From: Papio anubis | Taxonomy: Eukaryota; Chordata; Mammalia; Primates; Cercopithecidae | DNA: 64,000 nt | Assembly: GCF_008728515.1 (NCBI RefSeq) | Contig: NC_044995.1 | Location: 12,907,104 to 12,971,103, forward strand | Direction of reading: 5' to 3' | Part shown: positions 53,061-64,000 of the stretch, piece after piece | Position numbering within the stretch: the first letter of the stretch is position 1 | Layout of the letters: every line of letters begins with the position of its first letter | Notes under the pieces: model-generated | The model's input: the letters and a program-made list of their open reading frames with translations, nothing else | Told to the model about the DNA's origin: nothing | The model's database searches: none | Made by a program: the position numbers and the translations under genes

Positions 53061-56000
53061 CTACTCGGCGCTGTGGATGCGCTGGTGCTGAATGAGCTTG
53101 GTGCTCTGGTGGAAGCGGCGGCCACAGTCCTGGCAGGCGAAGGGCTTCTCTCGTCGGTGGGTGCGCAGATGCTGCGTGAGTGTGGGCCGCTGGCGGAAGG
53201 CCTTGCCACACTCAGGGCATGCATAGGGCCGTTCGCCCGTGTGGATGCGCCGGTGTTGGGTGAGGTTGGCGTGCTGCCGAAAGCTCTGGCCGCACTCGGG
53301 GCAGGCGAAGGGCCGTTCGCCCGTGTGGATGCGCTGGTGCTCTGTGAGCCGCGAGACCTGCGTGAAGCCCAGGCCGCACTCGCCGCAGTGGTAGGGCTTC
53401 TCGCCCGTGTGTGTCCTCTGATGACGCGTGAGCTTGAGGCGCTGGCTGAAGCGCTGGCCACACTCGGGGCAGGCAAAGGGTTTCTCGCCTGTGTGTACGC
53501 GGAGGTGCTGCGTGAGCGTGGGCCGCTGGCGGAAGGCCTTGCCACACTCGGCGCAGGCGAAGGGTCGCTCCCCGGTGTGGATGCGCCTGTGCTGCGTGAG
53601 GTTGGAGCGCTGCCGGAAGCTCTGGCCGCACTCGGCACAGGCGAACGGCCGCTCGCCACTGTGCACGCGCCGGTGCTGCAGCAGCACTGAGCGGCGGCCG
53701 AAGCGCTCGCCGCACTCGACGCAGCCGAAGGACTTATCGCCCGTGTGTACTGCCTGGTGCTCCAGTAGCACGGAGCGCCGCGCGAAGCTCTCGCGGCACT
53801 CGCTGCACGGAAAGGGGCCGGGAGGCTCGGGCGCACCAGGAGGGGCCGAGGGCGTAGCGCCAGGGCCCGGAGGATCGCCGTGGATCCGCTGGTGCTGCAG
53901 CAAGTTGGAGCGCTGCCGGAAGCTCTGGCCGCACTCAGCGCAACGGAAAGGCTGTTCGCCCGTGTGCACTCTCCGATGCTCTTCCAGGCGCGCGCTGCGC
54001 ACGAACCCTTGGCCACAGTCGCCGCACACGAACGGCCGCTCCTCGGTGTGCGTAAGCTGGTGGCGCAGCAGGTGCGAGCTGCGGCTGAAGCTGCGGCCGC
54101 ACTCGCTGCACACGAATGGTCGCTCACCCGTGTGGATCTTCTGGTGCCTCAGCAGGTTGCTGCGTTGGCTGAACACCTTACCACACACGTCGCAACGGCC
54201 GCCCCTAACCACCCCACCCCCAGTGCTGGGGCGGCCCCGGCTCCGGCCCCTGGGGGAGCGCCAGCGGGTGGTGACCAGGGCAGGGCCCACACCGCGGCAG
54301 GGATCCTCCTCCGTGGGGTCCTGCTCACTCCTCAGATCGCTGGGGAGCACAAGCGCATGCGCAAAGCCACCTTCGCGGGAGGGTGATTGGATCTGGCCCG
54401 AAAGGCCAGCCATGCCGAGGTCCCAGGGGACGTGGAGGTGAGGGCTTACACTACCTGGACCTGCAGAGACGCTGTTCAGCTGCAGCGCAAACCCTGTGTG
54501 CACAAGGGGACCATTCATTCATGACAAAATGCCCACCGTGCCCGGACCCACGTCAGCCCTGGGGACACAGTGTGAACTACAGGGACCTGAAACTGACCAA
54601 TGAGGCAGACGGAGGTGACAAAGGCAGGGGTAGGGATTCCATCTGTACAGCCTTCCCTGATGAGGTGATAATGAGACAGAACCCAGTGCAAGGAGGAAGA
54701 CTGGGCTTTGTGAAAAAGCTTTCCAGGTCTGATTTAAGTTGGAAAAAATCATTTTTGGAAGGGCTGTAGGGCAAGCGTGGGGGCACTGTCTAGGTGGAAA
54801 ATGATGGTCTCTGCAAATGCAGGGAAGTGAGTGGGTCTCGAAGGCTGGAGGTAGAGCCAACAACAGTAAGAGGGTGCGGGCTCCTGGATGGTGGTCTAGG
54901 GTTTGGATGTGCCTTGCTTGTGATGTCTGTGGGGGCATCTGAGGAACACAGATTTCGTGCAGGCTGTGGGGAAACCTAAGCAAGGGCTCTGGGGCATACA
55001 CATGGCACACAGAACCCAGGGCCTGCTAGTGATCAACACAGGGGTGGGTGTCTACAGAGGAGAGAAGTCGGTCCCAGCCACACTGTGAGCACTCTAGCGT
55101 CTGACGCTGGGAGAAGGACGAGGTATCAGCAACTGCAACTGAGAATCAGGGCCTGGAGAGGGTGGAAAACCTGGAGGAGGTTAAATTAAGAAGACTGAGA
55201 GAGCAGTGAGGGCTTTTAGTGGGTGAGAGAAAATCCATAAGCTGCCAAAGAAAAGTCAGATAATTAGAATACATCAAAGGAAATCAGCAAAAACCACATC
55301 AGAGTCAAAAGACAAATGGCTAAAAAATAAAAAAAATTAAATTAAAAAAAGGGCAAATGGCAAACTAATAAACTCTCCACAGGCAAAGGGCTAACTAACC
55401 TCCTGAGTAAACAGCTACAATAAATCAATAAGAAAGATCAATAACCTCATAGACACACGGGCAAAGGATGTGAACAAGACAGGAAATGTAAGTAATGCTT
55501 ATATCCCATAAAATATACTCCATCTCCTCCTAGTAAGAAAAATGCACCCTAGGGCTGAAATCATCTGCCATTTCCACACCCTGACTGCAGGGACCCAAGT
55601 GTTCCTATGTATTGCTGGTGAGCATAAATGGGAAGACAGTGTGGCAAAATCCATCAAAACAGCAAATATCCGGCCGGGCGCGGTGGCTCAAGCCTGTAAT
55701 CCCAGCACTTTGGGAGGCCGAGGCAGGCGGGGATCCGAGGTCAGGAGATGAGACCATCCTGGCTAACCAAGGTGAAACCCGTCTCTACTAAAAATACAAA
55801 AAACTAGCGGTAGTGGCTGAGCCTGTAGTCCCAGCTACTCGGGAGCTGAGGCAGGAGAATAGAAACGTGAACCGGGAGGCAGAACTTGCAGTGAGCTGAA
55901 TCCGGCCACCGCCTCTCCAGCCTGGGCTGACAGAGCCAGACTCAGTCTCAAAAAAAAAAAAAAAAAAAAACAGCCCACACTTTGATCAAGTAATTCCATT

Positions 56001-59000
56001 TTTAGGTACTTCTTCAACAGTTGTGCTCCTCCTTGTACTAAAGATTACAGGTGTGAGTCACCGCACCCAGCCCATGTATGTTTTATAGAAGAGGAATGGG
56101 GCTGGGTCTTGGTGCTGCTAATCCATACTGGTGAGGCCAGGCGGATCACGAGGTCAGAGATGGAGACCATCCTGGCTGACACGTGAAATCCCGTCTCTAC
56201 TAAAAATACAAAAAGTGGTCAAAGAGCGTGTGGCTGAAGCCTGTAGTCCCAGCTACAGGGAGGAGCTGGCCCGGGGAGAATAAAGTGAACCAGGCCGGAG
56301 CTTACAGTGGGCGAGATAAACCACTGCACTCCAGCTTCCCCTAGGCGACAGAGGGAGACTCAAAAAAAAAAAAAAAAAAAAAAAAGGGAATGGAGCCAGG
56401 CATGGTGGCTCACGCCTGTGATCCCAGCACTGGGAGGCCAAGGTGGGTGGATAAGCCTGAGGTCGGGGAGTTCGAGACCAGCCTGACCAACATGGAGAAA
56501 CCCGTCTCTATTGAAAAAATCTGAGAAATTAGCCAGGTGTGGTGGTGCATGACTGTAATCCCAGCTACTTGGGAGGCTAAGGCAGGAGAATTGCTTGAAC
56601 TGGGAGGCAGAGGTTGCAGTGAGCCAAGATTGTGCCATTGCACTCCCAGCCTGGGCAGCAGAAAGCGAAACTCCATCTTAAAAAAGGGAATGGTGACGCT
56701 GGTGGCTCAAGCCTGTAATCCTAGCACTTTGGGAGGCCGAGGCGGGATCACAAAGGTCAGGAGATCGAGAGAGACCATGGTGAAACCCGTCTCTACTAAA
56801 AATACAAAAAGATTAGCGGTGGTGGTGACCTGTAGTCCCAGCTACTCCAGGAGGCTGAGGCAGGAGAATAAAGTGAACCGGGGCCCGGAGCACACAGTGA
56901 GCAGTTAAGCCACTGCACTCCAACCTGGGTGACAGAGCCAGACTCCGTCTCAAAAAATAAAAAATAAAAAAAAATAAAAAAAAGGAATGAATCTGTGTCT
57001 GTAAATGTCTTTGCTTCTGTATGTACAGAATCTTTTTAGAAAGACACATAAGAAACAAGCAATGTTGGCTGCTGGAGAGTAGGACTGTGTGGCACAGGCA
57101 AGGAAGGGGCATTCCACTGTATACTGTCTTGTGCCTTTTGAAATCCTAACATATGAATGTATTAGCTATTCAGAATGTTCTGAAGAAAACATAAAAAAGA
57201 CCTCTCTGAGCCAGGTGTGGTGGCTTAAACCTGTAATCGCAGCTACTTGGAAAGCTGAAGCAGGAGGATCACTTGAGCTCAGGAGTTTGAGAACAGCCTG
57301 GGCAAAATAGCAAAACCCCGTCTCTTTAAATAAAGCAAGACTCCATTTCATAAATAAATAGATAAACCTCTCTTGCTGCAAAGAAAAGGCACAGTTTTAT
57401 TCCCAAGATTCCTTTTCTTTTTTTGAGACTGGGTCTCACCCCCATTGCCCAGACTGGTGTGCAGTGGCACGATCTCAGTTCACTGCAGCCTTGACTTCCC
57501 TGGCTTGGGTGATTCTTCCACCTCAGCCTCCCAAGTAGCTGGGGCTACAGGTACGCGCCACCATGCCAAGCTAGTTTTTTGTATTATTTTTTAGTAGAGA
57601 TGGGGTTTTGCCATGTTGCCCAGGATGGTCTTGAACTCTTGGACTCAAAAAATCCACCTGCCTCGGCCTCCCAAAGTGCTGGGAGTACAGGCATGAGAGA
57701 CTGCACCTGGCTAAGAAGATTCTACAAACTCAGGAGTTGGAGGCACCTGGTACCTCTGGCCATGTAGGTGAATGGGCAGGGCACCAGCCAGGCTGGAGAG
57801 GCTGTTTCAGAAGCAGATGCTGGGCAGGGCTGCTGCTGTGGGCTCTGTCCGCACAGAATTCTGAGCCAACAGTATGTACTGCCATGATTGACTTCTGGAT
57901 TTCTTCTCCCATCCTGGCAGAAGGCTATGTTAAGGGTGAGAAACCATACTGAGAAAGTCAGGGTTGTTAGGTAAACAGTCCCATTGGACGCTGAGATGTC
58001 AATCTCTCTCCCAAGGATGCTGACAGGAGGCTGAAGGTACCTTCCTGTAGGATTCAGACAATGGAATGAAACATGCTTACAGTGGAGAGTGCCCCCAAAC
58101 TGGCCTAGCCACATTGCCCTATGGATCTGTTTGCAGTATGCACTCATACTCAAGCTGTTTGCTCACATTCCCTAAGAAAAGGGTCTCCTTGGGGAGTGGG
58201 GTTCCCCCATGTCCCTTCCAGCCAGTAATCCCCACATCTACCTGCTCAGAGCTGTCAGCCAGATTTGTGGTGCCCCTCTCTTGCATATAAGCCAACAACT
58301 AGGAAAGAATAGAGACCACACTATTTTTTTAAAAAGTTACTGCTGTTCTCAGAGAAATAAGGATAGACATTACAAGTGAAAGAACAGGAGGCAGCTAAAA
58401 AGATGAACATTCAGAGAATGAAAACACTCTTGGAAATTAAAAATATGTTAGAAGAGGCCAGATGAAGTAGCTTATGCCTGTAATCCCAGCACTCTGGGAG
58501 GCTGAGGTGAGACAATCACTTGAGGCCAGGAATTTAAGACCAGCCCTGGAAACATAGTGAGAACCTGTTTCTACCAAAAAATAAAAAAATTAAAAATGAG
58601 GCAAGTACAGTGACACATGCCTGCAGTCCCAGCTACTTGGGAGGCTGAGGCAAGAGGATCACTTGAACCCAGGAGTTCGAGGTTACAGTGAGTTATGATG
58701 GCACCACTGTGCTCTAGTCTGTGTGAAAGAGTAGACCCTAAAAAAAAAAAAAAAAAGCTACCAGAAATGAAAATGTTAAGAAGGTCTGAAAGATACAAGT
58801 GAGGAAATTTCCTGGGAAATAGAGTAGGAAGACGAAGGAATGGAAAATTGGAGTGAAAAGAACATAAAAGGATTAATCCTAGAGGCCAACAGCCAAGTAA
58901 CAGGCATCTGAGAAACAGGGAACAGAGGAATAGAATGGAAGGAAATAAACATTTCAAGGCAGTTTCTCAGAACTGAGAGATGTGAATTTCAAACTGAAAA

Positions 59001-61832
59001 GGCTCACCAACAATAGTAATCAAAAAGGTTTGTGACTGTATTAATAAAAAGAATTCTTCCAGCCAAACTTCAATCTAATGTTGAGGGTTAGACGATGTGT
59101 TTCAGATATGGGACATCTCAGAATTTTATCTCCCACACCAGAACACCCAGAAAGCTGCACCAAAACAAAGGTGTGAACTAAGAAAGAGGAGACCCTGGGT
59201 CTCAGGAACAGGAAGGAACAGAACAGAAGATAGGGTGTGGGGGAACCTGGATGATGCCAGACAAAGGTGGTGGCTAAGAGGTAGATGGCAGGGGGCCTCT
59301 GGCCTGTAATGCCCGCATGATTGGGCAGGATTCCTATCCTGTGTCAAGGTCCCTCCTGCCCACCTGCTCTGTCTACTAACCTGCTGTCCTTGTCAGGTCC
59401 CAACCCTACCTGTCCTGATGCCTGATCAGCAGGATGCAAGCCTAGGAGGCCATCCAAGATACCAGGACTGGGAAAGAATATGGGTACGGGGAATACAGGC
59501 CCTACTTGCAAAAGATTTTACTGGGGTGGGGAGTTTCTAGAAAGTAGAGGGACTGTGGGATCAGTGGTAGTGGTGGGTGGCTTTTTTTGAGGACAGAAGA
59601 TGCTAGAGGAGGTTGAACCTTACATGGGATGATCTAGGGAACGGGCAAACTTGGAGATACTGGAGTGAGAGGGCTGCCTGCATAGGGCGAGGAGTGGGGT
59701 CAGCGGAGATCGTGCTGTCCATGCAGAGGGCCTAGTCCCACCACACCCCATCTCACTTACCTGGGGAGAAGATGTCTCCAGCTTCCTCATGCCACAGGGC
59801 CCTGGGGTGCTCCCTCCATGGGGGACCCTCAGGCCCAGTGTTACTGTGGGGAAAGTCCTGGTCCAGCACTGTCCCACATCCCTGAAATCACAGTGGTCAC
59901 TGCTCATCTGTGCCTGGCTGGGCTCAGGGAGCAACCCCCAGGGAAAGGAGGAGAACATGGACCTGGGCAGGACTTACCTGGGCCTCCTCAGGCAGGAGGG
60001 TGGGTACAGACTCCTGGGTGGCAGCTAGAGGCCCAGACTCCAGGAAATCTAGAGAGGAAAACAGATCAGGCAGCCTGAGCGAGTTTCCACCCCACTGCCC
60101 TTCTTAGTGGTGTGCCAGGTGCTGGGATGCAGAGAGGTGGGATTCCTGGTTGTGGGCTTGGGTTGGGGAGGGCAGTGCAGGGTAGCTGAGGGCCCAGCTT
60201 AGGGGCTGGGTGAAGCAGAGTACCCTGGAAGGCCAGGGGTTGAGCTGCAGTGGGATGAGATGGGCTTAGGTCTGTGCCCCTGTAGCCTTACGTGAACCAT
60301 GCAGCAAGATGGTCAGCGGGGATCAGAGGTATTGTACAGGGGTCCACACAGGAATGGCAGGGTGTGAGCAGCTAGTTCAGGTGCCCTGCCTGGGAGGTGA
60401 AAGGGGTCATACCCCTAACACTACGAGGTCATCCCTCAGCAGCTCCTAATTATACCAAGGCCTGCTGTCTGTTCCCCAGTGAAAAGCAGATATTGCCTAA
60501 CGGATCTCCTTGGGGACTGAATACCACATGCCATCAGTGCTGGGAAACCCCAACAGCCTGCTCCATGCCAGGGGGTTCATGGGTACAGGGCTGTGGCAGT
60601 CAGGCTTGGTTTGTGAGGGGTAGTGACAGTGCTGGCTGCAGTGGAGGGGAGACATTACTGGGTGGAATGTGGAGGCTACTGGCACATGGAAACCATTCCA
60701 TTTATGACAAACCTGGCCCAGTGGACTTCAGACTGACTGCTCAGGCCAGGCTCCCTGGCCCACCCAACCTGACCTTAGGTGCTGCCCACACTGCATGCTC
60801 TCACCTGAGTCCTCTGTAACCTCTGGTTCCTCTTTCACCTGCAGGCCCAGTGGTGCTTCCTGCATAGTCCTAGGAGGTGTCTTGGGCACAGGCTCTGGAG
60901 TTGGAGGCTCAGTTTGAGGTAGGGGCTGGAAACTGGAGGGCTCCATCTTCTCTGATAGGACCTCCTGGCCCTGCACCTGGACTGTGACCTGGGGAGATGC
61001 CCCCACCATCAGAGGTCCTACCAGAGAGTAAGGCTGGCCGCAGAGCTCACTGTAGGATCCCAGGGGCCCGCCTTGTAAATAACCTACTGACTAGGTCCTC
61101 CAAGGACCCACCTCCCCTAGTCCCTGAGCAAAGAACGAAGGGACCACCTGCAGTCCCTCCCCTGCTGTGACACCCAGAGCCTTGCAGTACCTTCCCCATA
61201 TCCCCCTAGCCTGCAGCTCCTATGTCTATGTGACTGCAGGTGATGCAGGAATGGGCTGCAGAGTCTGGCCCTGGAATCCCTTTGCCCTGGGCAGCCTTGC
61301 ACAGGGTCTCTGTTGCAGGTGGCCACTTCTGTACCACAAGGGAGAATGTGTGTCTGGCAAAGCATGGTGCTACCCGGGGTGAGGCAGAGCTGGATGATGC
61401 TCCAGTCCTGAACCCCATTCATGGTCACTCACTCACCCATCTCCGGGGTTCGCCCGGCTCCCGGCGCAGCCCATCTACTAGGGCAGCAGCCTCCTCGGGG
61501 CTGCCTGGCCGCTGCCCCTGCATACGGGCCTGGATCTCAGGGGGCAGTGCGCCCAGGAACTGCTCCAGCACCAACAGCTCCAGCATTTGTTCCTTGGAGC
61601 GTACCTCTGGACGCAGCCACTGGCGACACAGCTCTCGGAGCTGGGCCAGGGCCTCTTGGGTCCCTGTGGCCTCCTCATAGCGGAAGCACCGGAAACGCAG
61701 GCGTGCAGCTTCAGGGCCTGGGTCCCATAGGGCAGCCTCACCCTCCTCCTCAGAGTCCTCTAGCTTCACCATGACAGGCCTCTCCTCTTCTGGGGGTGCT
61801 CGGTCTGGGGAGCCCAGCACCGCAGGCCTCAT
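53061..61832 (-). CDS. MZF1: MZF1, SCAN and 13-finger C2H2 transcription factor
   Basis: Five coding exons on the minus strand: 61832-61437, 60988-60805, 60048-59978, 59881-59761 and 54493-53061. All GT/AG junctions are in frame; the total is 734 codons plus TAG, equal to the long human isoform. Exon 1 carries an acidic N-terminus and the SCAN domain (about residues 36-128), which mediates dimerisation with other SCAN proteins. The middle exons give a Pro/Glu-rich linker. The last exon holds 13 C2H2 fingers, four then a Gly/Pro linker then nine, each with TGE(R/K)PF-type linkers and intact Cys/His pairs. The acceptor for the SCAN exon is at 61873/61872 and 40 bases of 5' UTR precede the ATG. 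The protein is a nuclear regulator of myeloid and other genes, binding a G-rich site. Translation supports intact function. Confidence 0.97.
55250..56035 (+). mobile_element. Old L1 ORF2-tail fragment split by an Alu
   Basis: Segments 55250-55672 and 55971-56035 resemble the late ORF2 and post-ORF2 part of old mammalian L1, e.g. 'caataagaaagatcaataac' and 'aagtaattccatttttagg'. Highly decayed; no open frame. Confidence 0.55.
55673..56985 (+). mobile_element. Four sense Alus, three of them error-rich
   Basis: Copies at 55673-55970, 56100-56390, 56394-56690 and 56692-56985. All but the third contain many single-base gaps and insertions relative to canonical Alu words. A short Alu end at 56046-56075 precedes the second. 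Confidence 0.72.
57206..57715. mobile_element. Alu fragment (+) and antisense Alu
   Basis: 57206-57355 is a sense left-arm monomer; 57412-57715 is a complete older antisense copy. Confidence 0.75.
58455..58757 (+). mobile_element. Old Alu (J-like)
   Basis: Divergent full-length Alu ending in A17. Confidence 0.75.
58758..59760 (-). other. MZF1: MZF1 intron, unique part
   Basis: About 1 kb, A/G-rich at first and then unique sequence up to the donor of the 59761-59881 exon. No exon or repeat could be supported. Confidence 0.45.
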
Positions 61833-62029
61833 AGAGGGTACCAGGTCAGGTATCTGAGGCCAGTGTCTGCCCCTGGTGAAGAAATAGGATGAGGCTGTTG
61901 CAACAGGAGTAGACAGTGAATGCTTCACTACCTAGTCTATCCTGTACTGTTTGATCCTCAGACCTACCCCATGTGGAAGACAGATGAGGAAAGAAGCAAA
62001 GAAAGGCCATTCACACCCCACAGACTTAC

Positions 62030-62085
62030 GCAGCTGGAAGCCCTCCCTTAGCCACCTGTATCCCTGGTCTTCTCTCCACTTGGGC
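62030..62085 (-). other. MZF1: Candidate noncoding 5' UTR exon of MZF1
   Basis: A 56-base segment bounded by an acceptor TTTGCACAG|GCCCA and a donor CAGCTGC|GTAAGTC on the minus strand, placed between the promoter and the SCAN exon. Good splice scores by eye only. Confidence 0.45.
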
Positions 62086-62126
62086 CTGTGCAAAGTCTCT
62101 GATAGTCTCCGTGCTCCAAACACAGG

Positions 62127-62440
62127 CTTTTTTTTTTTTTTTTCCTTTGTGACAGGGTGTCACTCTGTCGCCCAGGCTGAAGTGCTGTGGTGAGATCATG
62201 CGTCACTGCAGCCTTGACCTCCCAGGCTCCAGAGATCATCCCACCTCAGCCTCCCAAGTAGCTGAGACAACAGGTGTGTGCCACGACATCCGGCTAATTT
62301 CTTAATTTTTCTGTAGGGATGGGATCTTACTATGTTGGCCAGGCTGTTCTTGAACTCCTGGGCTGAAGCAGATGATCCTCTTGCCCTGACCTCCCAAAGT
62401 GCTGGGCCTTACAGGTTTGTTCCACCATGCTGGCCCACAG
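62127..62440 (-). mobile_element. Old antisense Alu
   Basis: Divergent full-length copy with a T17 head at about 62127-62143, in the MZF1 5' intron. Confidence 0.78.
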
Positions 62441-63239
62441 GCTGTTTTTTAGGTCTAGAAGACACTTCTTTCCCCTGCATCCTTCCCTTCTACATGTGCA
62501 ATCTCATTCCTGCGCTGCAGCTCTCTCTTTTACCAGGTGGATGGCATCTATACACCTACAGCCTGGGCATCAGCATCACTGATGGCATCTCCCCCCACCC
62601 AACACCAGCCCTCACTTCACCTTCTACTCGCTCATTTACTTAGATTTGGCTCCTCACTTGGGCCTCACCATCATTCCCCTCCCAGCCTGGAAGCCTCGCT
62701 CCACCTAATCCTTCATGTCAACCTGTGCAGTCACCTGTATGGCTCAGCCCCAAGGCAGCACCCTCTCTCCCTACTCAGTCTCATCTTCTGAGCCCAACAT
62801 CACACTAAACAATGCCCCATCTCAGCTTCATGATTTAGGTGGGGTTGGAAGAGGATGGGGGAGCTTCGCAAGGGGTGGGGGTGGGGGTCGGCAAAGGCTC
62901 CAAGACCGCTGGAATAGGAGCCTCCAAGGAAGTCCCGAGATTCTGATTCCGCCCATCTTCAGGTCACTGTGCCTTTGAGAACTTGTTTCCGCATCTGCAA
63001 GTGGGGCTGACCTCCCTCCTCGCGCTGTTCCTTCTGCAGCTGCGGCTTTGTGAAGGAATCTGCGTTTATGAAGGGGATGGCGCCGCAGAATCATCCCCCC
63101 GTGGGTGGCATTGATTTCGAGGGTCGCCTGATCCTGGGGGCCAAGCCTCCACTCTTCAAGGTGCCAAGTCAACCTGAAACCCTGGGAGAAACTTGGGTCA
63201 TAGCCAAGATGGTAGGTACCTACGGAGGGGTCCGAAATA
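62441..63239 (-). other. MZF1: MZF1 upstream intron or 5' flank
   Basis: Unique sequence between the Alu and the CpG island; pyrimidine-rich at first. No coding exon recognised. Confidence 0.5.
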
Positions 63240-63990
63240 CACTTCCCAGAAGTCCAGGCGGCAACTTCCGCTCCAGCGTGCCAAGGTAGGTCGTGAAGAC
63301 GCCTAGGCAGCCGGGGGCGGGGCTCCCAAAGCCTGTCGTCGTGGCAACCAGTAGTGATTGACAAGCCTCTCGCTCTAGCCCTGGGCGCTCCCGTAAGGAG
63401 TGCCCGGATTCCTTCCCTGCGCTCCCGGTCTCGCTGGGCAGCCGGAATCCCTGAGTCTGCAGCCACCACCCCGGTCCCCACCCTAGCCCTCCCGGTTAAG
63501 AGGACCACCGCCCTCACCTCGGCGCTCAGCGAGCCGCTCCGCGCTCCTGAGCACGCGCAGTCTTCGACTTCCCCACCCGCTGGACTACGTCTCCCAGGAT
63601 GCTCCGCGCACCAGCTCGAGCGCCTCCTTGCCCTTCCCCTACCCTCGCCTCGGTTTCTACACCCTCTCCTCCCGTCCCCTAGCGGTGGTCGCAATCATCA
63701 GGTCACGCTCCTGGCCGCTTCTTCCCATGCTCCCCGCCTCGAATCCGTGCGTCGACATGCGCAAGCCTCTCGGGGAAAACAGACTGCAGTACCGCCTTCC
63801 AGATCGCGCATGCCCCCCACCACATTTTCCGCAATTCTCTACGGGCCTTCCTGAGATTAGCAGGGTCCTGCACCAATCACGGCCGTCATTGGAACGCCGT
63901 TGGCGCCCCACCGCGTCTCCATGGCAACTCCCTGCAGGAAGGGGCCTCTGCTACTTCCTAGGCCGCAAAATGGAGAAAGGCTTGGCCCGA
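63240..63990 (-). promoter_or_regulatory. MZF1: MZF1 CpG-island promoter with candidate exon 1
   Basis: CpG-rich block at the right edge. On the minus strand the sequence GCGCCGAG|GTGAGGG places a strong donor at 63518/63517, a good end for a noncoding first exon starting near 63600-63700. Several GCGCATGC/ATGCGCA-type NRF-1-like words and no TATA box. Divergent activity to the right cannot be judged from this window. Confidence 0.65.
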
Positions 63991-64000
63991 TGCTTTCCGG

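Larger units (their letters stand above)
54494..59760 (-). other. MZF1: MZF1 large intron
   Basis: 5.3 kb intron before the zinc-finger exon. It contains an old L1 fragment and about seven Alus (listed separately); the intervals 54494-55240 and 57720-58450 look unique. Confidence 0.8.

Noticed and set aside
53428..54441. 337-codon plus-strand frame
   Set aside because: Antisense shadow of the MZF1 zinc-finger repeats; its periodicity mirrors the finger array.
62828..63694. 288-codon minus-strand frame near the right edge
   Set aside because: Crosses the MZF1 promoter island and the candidate first donor; no domain, and explained by CpG-rich composition.

Overview
The window is vertebrate nuclear DNA from a primate, most likely an Old World monkey. 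It carries intron-split genes with GT/AG boundaries, CpG-island promoters and very dense Alu repeats. Several young Alus have the right-arm variant GATCCGGCCAC, which is typical of cercopithecoid AluY. Gene order and protein content match the subtelomeric gene block of human 19q13.43: SLC27A5 (start only), ZBTB45, TRIM28, CHMP2A, UBE2M, MZF1.

Layout. Bases 1-34 hold the first codons of SLC27A5 on the minus strand. ZBTB45 (minus) has its two coding exons at 2167-5787 and a likely CpG-island promoter at 7.4-8.2 kb. From 8.5 to 31 kb there is no coding sequence, only nested Alus, L1 and MaLR fragments, one retroviral LTR remnant and microsatellites. A second CpG island lies at 31.3-31.8 kb. It is followed by a 2 kb pyrimidine-rich minisatellite (31.87-33.87 kb) and two or three Alus. 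TRIM28 (plus) follows with 17 coding exons at 35670-41375, and is convergent with CHMP2A (minus, 5 coding exons, 42455-45002). UBE2M (minus, 6 exons, 46885-49177) and MZF1 (minus, 5 coding exons, 53061-61832) complete the set. MZF1's promoter island is at the right edge.

Spliced lengths worked out by hand are 511 aa (ZBTB45), 834 or 835 aa (TRIM28, depending on a tandem acceptor), 222 aa (CHMP2A) and 734 aa (MZF1). These equal the human protein lengths as I know them. UBE2M exons 2-6 are intact, but exon 1 as written contains small indels and an in-frame stop. Several Alu stretches (about 22.7-23.0, 24.5-24.7, 27.2-29.1, 30.5-30.8 and 55.7-57.0 kb) carry dense single-base indels. I read both as local consensus error, probably gap filling with raw long reads, rather than biology.

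Together the genes encode a bile-acid/fatty-acid CoA ligase (edge), two zinc-finger transcription factors (BTB type and SCAN type), the KRAB zinc-finger co-repressor KAP1, an ESCRT-III subunit and the NEDD8-conjugating enzyme. They are unrelated housekeeping or regulatory genes, not an operon-like system. I found no convincing new biological system. The most unusual structures are the 2 kb minisatellite with a 686-codon composition-driven open frame, an LTR plus primer-binding-site stub lodged inside an Alu, and the AAGTAG tandem acceptor of TRIM28.
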